Positions 1-9,148 of a DNA stretch of 64,000 nt are shown here, one piece after another. The notes under the pieces were generated by a model that was not told the origin of the DNA, ran no database searches, and worked only from the letters and a program-made list of their open reading frames with translations. This stretch comes from Streptomyces sp. 135 (GTDB lineage Bacteria; Actinomycetota; Actinomycetes; Streptomycetales; Streptomycetaceae), in assembly GCF_020026305.1 (NCBI RefSeq), contig NZ_CP075691.1:6882001-6946000 (forward strand). The letters are read 5' to 3'. Made by a program: the position numbers and the translations under genes. Every line of letters starts with the position of its first letter. Position 1 is the stretch's first letter.

Positions 1-740
1 GGCAGCGCTTCCCGCCAGACCGCCTCGAAGAGCCCCGTCAGCGATTCGAGCAGCCCGCTGGCGTGCACGACGAGGGCGGCGGGCTCGGCGGTCCGTGAGG
101 TGAGCGGCACCATCGCGAGCGAGCCGTCGGCGATGACGAGCTTGGTCGGGACGCGGTCCACGACCCGTACCTGCTCGTCGCGGCCGATCGCCGTCGACAG
201 CTCCACCAGGCCGGTGGGCAGGTCGAGGACGGCACGCTCGACCACCACGCGGTAGCGGACGCCACGGCCTGCGGCCTGCTCCTCGGCACTGTTCTCCATG
301 CCGGTGACCGCGACGGGGCTGCCGGTCACCAGCGCGCGCACCTCGGCGCTCGCCCCCAGCTGCAACTGGAGGAAGCGCTGTGAGACGGCGGCCGCCCCGG
401 TGACCACCTCGACGAGGTCGTGGACGGCGGGCTCGGCGGCCTGCGCGCGGTACTCCTCGGCGAGCAGGGTCGCCGCCAGCTCCGCCTTCTCCAGCTCGTG
501 CCGCTGCTGGGTGAGCAGTGCGCCGAGCGCGACGCCGGGCGGCGCGGCCACCCAGCGGCCCGCCCTGCCGGACGCCTGCGCGGCCAGGCCGTGCCGCTCC
601 AGGCGGCGCAGCGCCCGCTCGGTCTCCGGCTCCCCCAGGGCGAGCCTGCGGGCGAGATCGGAGACGTCGGCCGCGCCCACCGACACCAGCGCGCGGTACG
701 CCGCCTCGTGCGTCTCGTCCAGACCTATCGCTGCCAGCAT
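1..740 (-). CDS. Partial TrmB-like winged-helix transcriptional regulator
   Basis: This gene runs off the left edge, so about 246 N-terminal residues are visible and the stop is missing. The protein starts MLAAIGLDET and the first 70 residues read as a winged-helix domain (AADVSDLARRLALGEPET, then a recognition-helix-like ERALRRLERHGLAA). This resembles the TrmB/LuxR-type regulators common in Streptomyces, in which a LuxR HTH follows at the C-terminus; that part would lie outside the window. The ATG at 740 is preceded by GAGGAGGGA, a good ribosome binding site. The middle (after about residue 110) resembles a sensor or phospholipase-D-like fold of such regulators. The ligand is unknown. Confidence 0.7.
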   Translation of the reverse strand, partial: MLAAIGLDETHEAAYRALVSVGAADVSDLARRLALGEPETERALRRLERHGLAAQASGRAGRWVAAPPGVALGALLTQQRHELEKAELAATLLAEEYRAQAAEPAVHDLVEVVTGAAAVSQRFLQLQLGASAEVRALVTGSPVAVTGMENSAEEQAAGRGVRYRVVVERAVLDLPTGLVELSTAIGRDEQVRVVDRVPTKLVIADGSLAMVPLTSRTAEPAALVVHASGLLESLTGLFEAVWREAL

Positions 741-920
741 GCGGCGACGTCCCTCCTCGAAGCTCCCGTTGCGACGGCGCCGTGAAGCTCCGTCCCGACA
801 GCGCCGTGGCGGGAAACGGCCACGGCGTGAACCCGCCCCGGGACATCATCCCCGCATCGCCCTGCCGGATGACAGGGTGACGCCACCGCGGCACCAACCG
901 CGGCCGCTTGTGACGGCCGG

Positions 921-1169
921 CGGATTGAACTCGGCGCTACTGGGCACGCGGGCTACAGGCCGGGTGCACTCACCGAGGTGAAGTTGTCGTACTCCTACGA
1001 CGAGGGCGACACAGGGAAGGCGGCGATGACCGCCGAGCACGCCGGTGAGTGGAGCGCGACCGTGGACCACGCGGGTGCCTCCGGTGAACGGGTGTGGCCG
1101 CAGGCCCGCCTGACGGACGCTCAGGGCAGCTCCGTCACACAGACCGTGGCCCGCGCCTACGACGTGCGC
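921..1169 (+). pseudogene. Remnant of the C-terminus of an S8 (subtilisin-like) secreted peptidase
   Basis: The forward frame reads LTEVKLSYSYDEGDTG, then GEWSATVDHAGASGE and ends SVTQTVARAYDVR. This is the beta-sandwich tail found at the end of large Streptomyces S8 peptidases, with its SYDEG, WSATVDH and QTV.RAY signatures. No catalytic domain precedes it, because the 5' side is the upstream region of the regulator. The normal stop after the last Arg appears to be TGG instead of TGA, so the frame runs on into the next gene. It is best read as a deletion remnant. The assignment rests on family-pattern recognition only. Confidence 0.5.
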
Positions 1170-1301
1170 TGGCCACATGGACACCGCCGGGCGGTCCTCC
1201 TGTGGGGGGTGGGCCCGCCCGGCGGCCCCTTTCGTCGCCAAGACGGCCAAAATTTCCGGATGCACCGTTTTCGTACGGCCTCCGCGGTGGAAAATAGGGG
1301 C

Positions 1302-3481
1302 ATGAGCCAGCAGGGGGAGAGGCGCACCGGCCGCGACGACGACTGGTGGGGGCAGCTGTACGACGACGCCGCACAGGACACGGGCCCGACACCCGCACCG
1401 GACACCCTCGACGACAGGTTCGCCTCGGCGGCGGACACGGTGAAGCGGTCCCCGCTGGAGGACAAAGGCCACCCCCGCCCCCCGAGCCCGCTCCCGACAC
1501 CACATCCCCCCCACCGCCAACCCTGCCCACCCCACCGATGACATCCGGCCCACCGGCCCCGCCGGTTCCCCCCACCCCCCAAGGCCAATTGCCCCCGCCG
1601 ACACCACCGTCCCCACCCGGCCGGCCGACGCCACCCGGCTCGCCGTTCCCGGACGGTCGTTCCGCGCCCTCCGGCCCGTCCGACCCGTCCGTCTCGTCAT
1701 TCCCGACCGACCGACCCGGGCCGTCCGGCTCACCTGATCCATCTGCGTCGTCGTTTCCGACCGGCCGATCCGCGCCGTCTGACTTGTCTGGCTCGTCCGG
1801 CTCGCCATTCCTGACCGGTCGATCGGCGCCGTCCGGCCCGGCTGACCGGTCCGACTTGTCCTCCTCGGCCGGCCGGCCCGCGCCGTCCGACCCGTCCGGT
1901 TCTTCTGGCTCGTCGTTTCCTGCTGGTGGATCCACGCCGTCCGTCGGCTCGTCCGGCTCGCCGGTTCCGGCCGACGGGTCCCCGCCGCCCGGGCCGTCCG
2001 ACCCGCCCGTCTCGGTGTTCCCGGCCGGTCGATCTGCGCCATCCGGCCCGCCCGCCCCGGCGGCCCCGACCGGCCGATCCGCGCCGTCCGGCCTGTCGTT
2101 TCCTGCCGGCCGATCCGCGCCGTCCGACCTGCCCGGTGCGGCCGACTCGCCGCGCCGGGCTTACCGATCCGCTCCGTCCGGCTCACCTGGGTCGTCCGAG
2201 CCGCCGCGTCCCTCGGCCCGCTACCGGCCGCCAACGTCGCCTGCCGCGGCCGGCTCATCCGGTCCCGGTCCCGGCGGGACGCCGGACCCGCCCGCCGGGG
2301 AGGGTCGGTCGGCCTCGGCGACTCCACCGGGCCACAATTCCTCCGCCGCGCCAGGCGCGGCCGCCCTGCCCAGCCCACGCCGGCCAGCCGCGGCCCGTAG
2401 CGCCCCGCTGAGGCCCGCTCCCTGGGAGCCGCCCAGAGGGCCCAGTGGGCCGGTGACCTTTGGGGCGGGGGGGTCGGGTGAGGCGTCGGGAGCCTCGGGG
2501 GGCGCCACGCCCAAGGCCGTGCCCGGCCACGTCGGTGACGGGCCGCCCACCTACGAGGCCGAGCCCACCGCCCTGCCCGCCGCCGACCCGGACGACCTCG
2601 GCGAGCTCGTCGCCGACACCGTGCTCGACGGGGCGCGGTACGGAACAGCCACCCTGCGCGCGGCCTCCGTACGCGGCGACTCCGCCCGGTACCGCGGTGA
2701 GCCGCGCCGCGACTCCCTGCTGACCGCCCGCTTCGGCGTCGGCGAGGACGCCCTGGTGCTCGTCGCCATGGCCACCGGCGCCCGCGCCACCCCCGGCGCC
2801 CACCGCGCCGCCGCCGAGGCCTGCGCGTGGATCGGCCGGGCCGTGGGCCGCAGCCACCAGCGGCTCGCCGAGGACATCAGGGCCGCCCGGCGCGGTGACC
2901 TGAAGTCGGGCCTGCACCGCCTCACCGACCGCAGCCTCGGCAAGCTCCGGGCGCGCGCCACCGACCTCGGCCTCGCCCCGCACGAGTACGCCGCCTCCCT
3001 GCGCTGCCTCCTCCTGCCCGCCGACCCCCAGTGCCGTACCCGCGTCTTCTTCGGCGTCGGGGCGGGCGGCCTCTTCCGGCTGCGCGACGGCGCCTGGCAG
3101 GACATCGAGCCCCGCGTCGCCGAGGCCACCGGCGACGCCGTGGTCGGCTTCGGCTCCCCGCCGGCCCGGACCCCGGAGGGCGACCACCTCACGATGGACC
3201 TCGGCATCACCACGCCCCCGAGCCCCTACGAACCGGCGCCCGAACCACCCCGCGACCCGTTCCGCTTCCGCGCCTCCGTCGCCCGGCCGGGTGACACGCT
3301 CCTGCTGTGCAGCGGCGGCCTCGCCGAGCCGCTGCGCGGCGAACCCGCGCTGGCCGAGCACCTCACGGACCGGTGGCTGAAGGGCCCCGCGCCGGGACTC
3401 GCGGCCTTCCTCGCGGACATCCAGGTGCGGGTGAAGGGCTACGCGGACGACCGCACGGCCGCCGCCGTTTGGGAGGCATGA
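1302..3481 (+). pseudogene. PP2C-family serine/threonine phosphatase-like protein, frameshifted
   Basis: The N-terminus (MSQQGERRTGRDDDWWGQLYD from ATG 1302) is in one frame and stops at 1541. The Pro-rich middle and the PP2C-like domain (about 2570-3478, beginning LGELVADTVLDGARYGTA and ending in a DRTAAAVWEA tail) are in another frame. The switch must lie near 1468-1520, where runs such as CCCCCGCCCCCC occur; one missing C would restore a protein of about 726 residues. In Streptomyces this family has an acidic/DWW N-terminus, a Pro linker and a C-terminal PP2C_2 domain. The linker here is unusually long (see the 54-bp repeat). Either a sequencing error or a real or phase-variable lesion is possible. 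Confidence 0.75.
1652..2170 (+). repeat. 54-bp (18-codon) tandem repeat in the PP2C linker
   Basis: A motif of the type CCGGCCGATCCGCGCCGTCC recurs with its start at 1652, 1706, 1760, 1814, 1868 and 1922, an exact 54-bp spacing, then irregularly near 2034, 2069 and 2105. In the reading frame of the phosphatase domain each unit encodes a Ser/Pro-rich segment around FPAGRSAPSDLSG. The period is a multiple of three, so copy-number change would keep the frame. It is a coding minisatellite that lengthens the linker. Confidence 0.85.
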
Positions 3482-3578
3482 CCGCCGCACCTGTGAATTC
3501 ATGGATCCGACGGCGTTTGAACGCGATCACAGCGAGTACCGGGTCCGAGAGTTCCAAGGATGAAGAGGTGCGTGCAGC

Positions 3579-5321
3579 ATGGCCAAGCAGAACGTCGCCG
3601 AGCAGTTCGTCGACATCCTCGTCCGCGCGGGCGTCCAGCGCATGTACGGAGTCGTCGGCGACAGCCTCAACCCGGTCGTGGACGCGATCCGCCGGACGAA
3701 GGGCATCGACTGGGTCCAGGTACGGCACGAGGAGACCGCCGCCTTCGCGGCCGGCGCCGAGGCCCAGATCACCGGCAGGCTGGCCGCCTGCGCGGGCTCC
3801 TGCGGGCCGGGCAACCTCCACCTCATCAACGGCCTGTACGACGCGCACCGCTCCATGGCGCCCGTGCTCGCCCTCGCCTCGCAGATCCCCTCCAGCGAGA
3901 TCGGTCTCAACTTCTTCCAGGAGACCCACCCCGACCGGCTGTTCCAGGAGTGCAGCCACTACTGCGAACTGATTTCCAGCCCGAAGCAGATGCCCCGCCT
4001 GCTGCAGACCGCCATCCAGAACGCCGTCGGCCGATCGGGTGTCAGCGTCGTGTCGCTGCCCGGCGACATCGCCTCCGAGCCCGCCCCGGAGAAGGCCGCA
4101 GAGACCGCCCTGGTGACCTCCCGGCCCTCCGTGCGCCCCGGCGACGCGGAGATCGAGAAGCTCGCACAGATGATCGACGAGGCCGGCAAGGTCACGCTCT
4201 TCTGCGGCAGCGGCACGGCGGGCGCGCACGCCGAGGTGATGCAGTTCGCCGAGAAGATCAAGTCCCCGGTCGGCCACGCGCTGCGGGGCAAGGAGTTCAT
4301 CCAGTACGACAATCCGTTCGACGTCGGCATGAGCGGCCTGCTCGGCTACGGCGCCGCGTACGAGGCCACGCACGAGTGCGACCTGCTGATCCTGCTCGGC
4401 ACGGACTTCCCGTACAACGCCTTCCTGCCCGACGACGTCAAGATCGCCCAGGTCGACGTGCGCCCCGAGCACCTCGGCCGCCGCTCGAAGCTGGACCTCG
4501 CGGTCTGGGGCGACGTCCGCGAGACACTGCGTTGCCTCACGCCCCGCGTCTCGCCCAAGTCGAACCGCAAGTTCCTCGACAAGATGCTGAAGAAGCACGC
4601 CGACGCCCTGGAGGGTGTCGTCAAGGCGTACACCCGCAAGGTCGAGAAGCACACCCCGATCCACCCCGAGTACGTCGCCTCCGTCCTCGACGAAGTCGCC
4701 GACGACGACGCGGTGTTCACCGTCGACACCGGCATGTGCAACGTCTGGGCGGCCCGCTATCTCACCCCCAACGGCAGGCGCCGCATCATCGGCTCCTTCA
4801 GCCACGGCTCGATGGCGAACGCCCTGCCGCAGGCGATCGGCGCGCAGTTCACCGACCGCAAGCGGCAGGTCGTCTCGATGTCGGGCGACGGCGGCTTCTC
4901 GATGCTGATGGGCGACTTCCTCACCCTGGTCCAGCACGACCTGCCGGTGAAGGTCGTCCTCTTCAACAACTCCTCCCTCGGCATGGTCGAGTTGGAGATG
5001 ATGGTCGCCGGGCTGCCGAACCACGGCACGACCAACCACAACCCCGACTTCGCCGCCGTGGCCCGCGCCGCCGGGGCGTACGGCGTCCGCGTGGAGAAGC
5101 CGAAGCAGCTCGCTGGCGCCCTGAAGGACGCCTTCGCCCACAAGGGCCCGGCCCTCGTCGACATCGTCACCGACCCGAACGCCCTTTCCATGCCGCCCAA
5201 GATCAGCTCCGACATGGTGACCGGCTTCGCGCTCTCCGCCGGGAAGATCGTGCTGGACGGGGGAGTGGGCCGGATGCTCCAGATGGCCCGTTCGAACCTG
5301 CGCAACGTGCCGAGGCCGTGA
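3579..5321 (+). CDS. poxB: Thiamine-pyrophosphate-dependent pyruvate dehydrogenase/oxidase (PoxB-type)
   Basis: The 580-residue cytoplasmic/peripheral enzyme is predicted to decarboxylate pyruvate oxidatively to acetate and CO2 with ThDP and FAD, passing electrons to quinone. The N-terminal ThDP-enzyme domain carries the conserved catalytic Glu in VRHEETAAFAAGAEA (about residue 50) and the GPGNLHLINGLYDA segment. The central domain follows. The C-terminal domain has the ThDP/Mg motif starting GDGGFSMLMGDF and ending VVLFNN. Length matches PoxB (about 575). AAGAGGTG lies before the ATG. Acetolactate synthase-like relatives are an alternative, but the NLHLINGLYDAH segment favours PoxB. It converges on the mannosidase gene. 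Confidence 0.88.
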   Translation: MAKQNVAEQFVDILVRAGVQRMYGVVGDSLNPVVDAIRRTKGIDWVQVRHEETAAFAAGAEAQITGRLAACAGSCGPGNLHLINGLYDAHRSMAPVLALASQIPSSEIGLNFFQETHPDRLFQECSHYCELISSPKQMPRLLQTAIQNAVGRSGVSVVSLPGDIASEPAPEKAAETALVTSRPSVRPGDAEIEKLAQMIDEAGKVTLFCGSGTAGAHAEVMQFAEKIKSPVGHALRGKEFIQYDNPFDVGMSGLLGYGAAYEATHECDLLILLGTDFPYNAFLPDDVKIAQVDVRPEHLGRRSKLDLAVWGDVRETLRCLTPRVSPKSNRKFLDKMLKKHADALEGVVKAYTRKVEKHTPIHPEYVASVLDEVADDDAVFTVDTGMCNVWAARYLTPNGRRRIIGSFSHGSMANALPQAIGAQFTDRKRQVVSMSGDGGFSMLMGDFLTLVQHDLPVKVVLFNNSSLGMVELEMMVAGLPNHGTTNHNPDFAAVARAAGAYGVRVEKPKQLAGALKDAFAHKGPALVDIVTDPNALSMPPKISSDMVTGFALSAGKIVLDGGVGRMLQMARSNLRNVPRP

Positions 5322-5349
5322 GGCCCGTCGGCCCCGGCACCCACGCCGC

Positions 5350-8300
5350 TCAGGCGGGCCGCAGCCGCAGCGTGACGATCTGGAAGGGGCGCAGGGCGAG
5401 CGCCAGGCCGGCCTCGCCCGTGTCCGCCTCCCGGAGCGGTCGTTCCAGGAGGTCGGTCACCTCGGCCCGCGCCACCGGGAACGACGTGCCGAGCGTCGCC
5501 GCGGCCCGGCCGCCGCGCGACTCGTAGAGCCGTACGATCACATCGCCACTGCGGTCGTCGGCGAGCTTCACCGACTCGACGGTGACCGCCGGGTGGTCGA
5601 CGCTCACCAGCGGCGCGAGGACGGGCGCGGCGGTCACCCGCAGCGGCAGATTGAGCGCGAGCCCCTCCGCCACCGCGTCCCCCGTGCTCGACCCGGGCAG
5701 CAGCGCGTACGTGAAGCGGTGCGTGCCCTGGTCGGTCTCCGGGTCCGGGCTGTGCGGGGCCCGCAGCAGCGTCAGGCGCACGGTGGTGCCGAGCGCGCCG
5801 CCGTGTTCCGTGCGCGTCACGTCGTGGCCGTACGTGGAGTCGTTGAGCAGGGCGACGCCATAGCCCTCCTCGGCCACCCGCAGCCAGCGGTGCGCGCAGA
5901 TCTCGTAACGTGCCGCGTCCCAGCTCGTATTGGCGTGCGTGGGCCGGTGCACGTGGCCGAACTGGATCTCGGCGGCGGACCGTTCGGCGTGCACGTCCAG
6001 CGGGAAGGCGGCCTTGAGGACCTTCTCCGACTCCCGCCACTCGACGTCCGTCACGACGTCGACGCGCCGGCTGCCCGCCGCGAGCCGGATCTGCTGGGTG
6101 ATCCGCGACGCCCCGAAGGAGCGCACCACCCGCACCGCGACCCGCAGCGGCCCGTCCTCGACGAGCTCGACGGACTCGGCGTCCGTGAGGTCGGTGTGCC
6201 GGTGCCGGTAGTGCCGGTCGAGGTCCCAGGCGTCGTAGTGCGTGGGGTGGTCGGGGTGCAGCTGGAGGAGATTTCCGGGGGCCGCGAGGACCTCGCGGTC
6301 CGCCGCCAGGTCCCGTACGGAGGTCAGCAGCCCTGCGGCGTCGACGGTCACGCTCAGGTGCTCGTTGGTCAGGAGGATCGTGTCACCGGTCGTGTGCGCG
6401 ACCGCGCCCGGCCCCGGCGCTCCGGCGCCGTCCAGACCGCGCGTGCCGAGCGCGGGCACCGAGGCGCGCACCAGCGTGCCGTCCCCGGTGTCCACGACCT
6501 CGTCGCGGGCGTACGGCGAGGCGTTCAGCACCGCTGGCCCGCCCGCGCCGAGGGAACGTACGGCCGCGCAGGTCAGCTCGTCGAGTTCGGCCAGGACGCG
6601 TCCGTACGTCTCGCGGGCCTCCCGGTGCACCCACGCGATCGACGAGCCCGGCAGGATGTCGTGGAACTGGTGGAGCAGGACCGTCTTCCACAGGCGGTCG
6701 AGCGTGTCGTGGGGATAGACGTACGACGGGTCGCGCACCGCTGCCGCCGTGCACCACAACTCCGCCTCGCGCAGGGCGTGTTCGCTGCGGCGGTTGCCGC
6801 GCTTGGTGGCGGCCTGGGTGGTGTACGTCGCGCGGTGCAGCTCCAGATACAGCTCGCCCGACCAGACCGGGGCCCGCGCGCCGTACTCCTCCTCGGCCGC
6901 CGCGAAGAACGCCGACGGCTTCTCGATCTCGACGCGCGGCGAGCCCTCCAGGGAGCGCAGCCGCCGCGCACGCTCCATCATCTCGCGGGTGGGGCCGCCC
7001 CCGCCGTCACCCCAGCCGAACGGCACCAGGGAGCGCGAAGCCCGGCCCTTGTCGGCGAAGTTGCGCTCCGCGTGGGCGAGTTCGGCGCCGTGGAACTGCG
7101 AGTTGTAGGTGTCCACGGGCGGGAAGTGGGTGAAGACCCGGGTCCCGTCGATGCCCTCCCACCAGAAGGTGTGGTGCGGCATCTTGTTGGACTGGTTCCA
7201 GCTCAGCTTCTGGGTCAGGAACCACCGGATGCCCGCGAGCTTCGCCAACTGCGGGAACGCGGCGGTGTATCCGAAGGAGTCCGGCAGCCAGATCTCCTCC
7301 GTCTCCACGCCCAGCTCCTCGCGGAAGAACCGCATGCCGTGCGTGATCTGCCGGGCGAGCGCCTCACCACCCGGCATATTGGCGTCCGACTCGACCCACA
7401 TCGAGCCCACGGGCGCCCAATTGCCGTCCGCCACCGCCTCCTTGATGCGCTCCCAGATGTGCGGCTGGTGCTCCTTCACCCAGGCGTACTGCTGGGCCTG
7501 CGAACAGGCGAAGACCAGCTCCGGATACTCCTTTGCCAGCGCCGTCACATTGGCAAAGGTCCGTGACGCCTTGCGCACCGTCTCGCGCAGGGGCCACAGC
7601 CACGCCGAGTCGATGTGCGCGTGCCCGGCCGCCGATACGCGGTGCGCGCTCGCGTGCGCGGGCTTCGCGAGGACGCCGGCGAGAGCCGCGCGCCCCGCGG
7701 CCGCCGTGCCCGGCACGTCATGCAGATCCAGCGCGTCGAGCATGTCCTCCAGCGCCCGGAGGATCTCGTGCCGACGCGGACGGTCCGCCTCCAGTTCGTC
7801 CATCAGCTCGGACAGGACCTCGATGTCCAGCGTCAACTGCCAGACGTCCTCATCCAGTACGACGAGATCGGCAGACGCGAATCGGTAGATCGGAGTAGTA
7901 CCCGCGGTCAGTACGTCGCCCAGGGGCGTCGGCACGAAGTCGTGCAGAACGGCAGGGTTGGCCGCCGCCTCCAGGAGTAGATGCACCGGCTCGCCACCCC
8001 GGGCGGGGGAGGCCACCGGAATATGCCGATTGCGAGGGTGAACTCCCTTCAGGGGCACGCCCGAAGCGTCGTACACCAGGCCCTCCGCCTGGAACCCCGG
8101 CCCTTCCCCCGTGAAACCGGGATCGACGACCACCTCGACACGGCGCCCGCGCCACTCCTCGGGCACCCGCCCCTGCAGCCGGAACCAGCTGGTCGACCAG
8201 GGACTTCCCCATTCCGCACCGGTCTCGAAGGGCTCATAGGCGGCCGCCAGGGCGGCCGAGACGGGCACGGTTCCCCAAGCTCTCGGCTCCGCTCGAGCAG

Positions 8301-8433
8301 GGGAGGCCCCAATGCCCGGCACATGCCAGACGGAGAGGGCGAGCGGCGCCCTGTGCGGGTACTGGGCGGGGCGGATGAACTGGCGCAGCGCCCGCTCCAG
8401 GCGGCCTTCCACCAGCAGTCTGTCGTCGTGCAC
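5350..8433 (-). CDS. Alpha-mannosidase, glycoside hydrolase family 38
   Basis: A 1027-residue enzyme predicted to cleave alpha-linked mannose from glycans. The GH38 N-terminal domain contains the zinc-site motif HAHIDSAWLWPLRET and the nucleophile Asp motif WLPDSFGYTAAFPQL. The middle helical domain and C-terminal beta domains follow, ending LALRPFQIVTLRLRPA. An upstream in-frame extension exists, but GTG at 8433 is chosen because GAGGAG sits seven bases before it and the protein then begins MHDDRLLVEGRLERAL, as family members do. No signal peptide is seen, so a cytoplasmic role is inferred. The gene stands alone. Confidence 0.92.
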   Translation of the reverse strand: MHDDRLLVEGRLERALRQFIRPAQYPHRAPLALSVWHVPGIGASPARAEPRAWGTVPVSAALAAAYEPFETGAEWGSPWSTSWFRLQGRVPEEWRGRRVEVVVDPGFTGEGPGFQAEGLVYDASGVPLKGVHPRNRHIPVASPARGGEPVHLLLEAAANPAVLHDFVPTPLGDVLTAGTTPIYRFASADLVVLDEDVWQLTLDIEVLSELMDELEADRPRRHEILRALEDMLDALDLHDVPGTAAAGRAALAGVLAKPAHASAHRVSAAGHAHIDSAWLWPLRETVRKASRTFANVTALAKEYPELVFACSQAQQYAWVKEHQPHIWERIKEAVADGNWAPVGSMWVESDANMPGGEALARQITHGMRFFREELGVETEEIWLPDSFGYTAAFPQLAKLAGIRWFLTQKLSWNQSNKMPHHTFWWEGIDGTRVFTHFPPVDTYNSQFHGAELAHAERNFADKGRASRSLVPFGWGDGGGGPTREMMERARRLRSLEGSPRVEIEKPSAFFAAAEEEYGARAPVWSGELYLELHRATYTTQAATKRGNRRSEHALREAELWCTAAAVRDPSYVYPHDTLDRLWKTVLLHQFHDILPGSSIAWVHREARETYGRVLAELDELTCAAVRSLGAGGPAVLNASPYARDEVVDTGDGTLVRASVPALGTRGLDGAGAPGPGAVAHTTGDTILLTNEHLSVTVDAAGLLTSVRDLAADREVLAAPGNLLQLHPDHPTHYDAWDLDRHYRHRHTDLTDAESVELVEDGPLRVAVRVVRSFGASRITQQIRLAAGSRRVDVVTDVEWRESEKVLKAAFPLDVHAERSAAEIQFGHVHRPTHANTSWDAARYEICAHRWLRVAEEGYGVALLNDSTYGHDVTRTEHGGALGTTVRLTLLRAPHSPDPETDQGTHRFTYALLPGSSTGDAVAEGLALNLPLRVTAAPVLAPLVSVDHPAVTVESVKLADDRSGDVIVRLYESRGGRAAATLGTSFPVARAEVTDLLERPLREADTGEAGLALALRPFQIVTLRLRPA

Positions 8434-8610
8434 TCGGGCTCCTCGGAACGCTCGGTGGCGGGGGTCCACCGCTTCACTTCCCCCCAGGGCTCCGACACAC
8501 CCGCGCCATTGTTTGATGATTCGACAGGAGTGCCGTCTTTGGGCCGGGGCATGCATTGCGTGAGGTTGTTCGAGCAGGGAGGCACGGTCATCGCTTTGTG
8601 GGCGGGGGTC

Positions 8611-9096
8611 ATGACGAGGCAGTCACGTGGGGGCGGCCCCGGGGGAATCGGGGCCTCTTCACCGAACGTACGGGACGAATTCGCCGAGGGAGCGCAGCCG
8701 GGCCCTGACCGGGTCCAGCTCAGGCGCAGACTGGGGAGGTCCGACCTGTCGGCGGTGTCCGAGGTCAGGAGCGCCTTGCGGGAATTCCTCAGACGCTGGG
8801 GGAAACCGGCCCGGGCCGACATAGCCGAGCTGCTCACCAGCGAGCTGGTCACCAACGCGCTGGTGCACACCGATCACGACGCGATCGTCACCGCGACCCT
8901 GAGCCCGCGCGGCCTGCGCGTCGAGGTGCGGGACTTCGTGGGACGCCGCCCCGAGCCGCGCGTACCGGACGCCGACAGCGGTACGAACGGCCGGGGGCTG
9001 GTCCTCGTGCAGTCCCTCGCCGACGCGTGGGGCGTGCGCGCCCACGGGGTGGGGAAGGTGGTGTGGTTCGAACTGAACGGCGGCGGCATGGCGTGA
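8611..9096 (+). CDS. ATP-binding protein, RsbW-like histidine-kinase-type ATPase
   Basis: A 161-residue HATPase_c protein of the anti-sigma-factor/serine kinase type abundant in Streptomyces. The N-box is ELLTSELVTNALVHTDHDA, the G1-like segment is EVRDFVGRRP and the G2 box is NGRGLVLVQSLADAWGV. It ends VVWFELNGGGMA. The start is uncertain: ATG 8611 gives MTRQSRGGGPGG, and ATG 8551 in the same frame would add 20 residues; neither has a strong ribosome binding site. It is divergent from the mannosidase gene. The partner sigma or anti-anti-sigma factor is not nearby. Confidence 0.82.
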   Translation: MTRQSRGGGPGGIGASSPNVRDEFAEGAQPGPDRVQLRRRLGRSDLSAVSEVRSALREFLRRWGKPARADIAELLTSELVTNALVHTDHDAIVTATLSPRGLRVEVRDFVGRRPEPRVPDADSGTNGRGLVLVQSLADAWGVRAHGVGKVVWFELNGGGMA

Positions 9097-9148
9097 ACCG
9101 GCTCAGTGCCCTGCCACCGCCGCGTCTCGGCCGAACTGCTGCCCGGTC

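Noticed and set aside
1652-2170. CRISPR array at the 54-bp repeats
   Set aside because: The repeats are diverged, contiguous and coding, with no spacers or cas genes.
846-2378. Long minus-strand frame opposite the PP2C gene (Arg/Thr-rich)
   Set aside because: It is the antisense of the Ser/Pro repeats, shows no domain and has no ribosome binding site; GC-rich codon bias makes such shadows common.
3363-5141. 592-codon minus-strand frame opposite poxB
   Set aside because: Antisense shadow: the plus-strand protein has full ThDP-enzyme motifs and the antisense product has none.
5593-7566. 657-codon plus-strand frame within the mannosidase
   Set aside because: The minus strand contains GH38 catalytic motifs over the same span; this frame gives only Arg/Val-rich filler.
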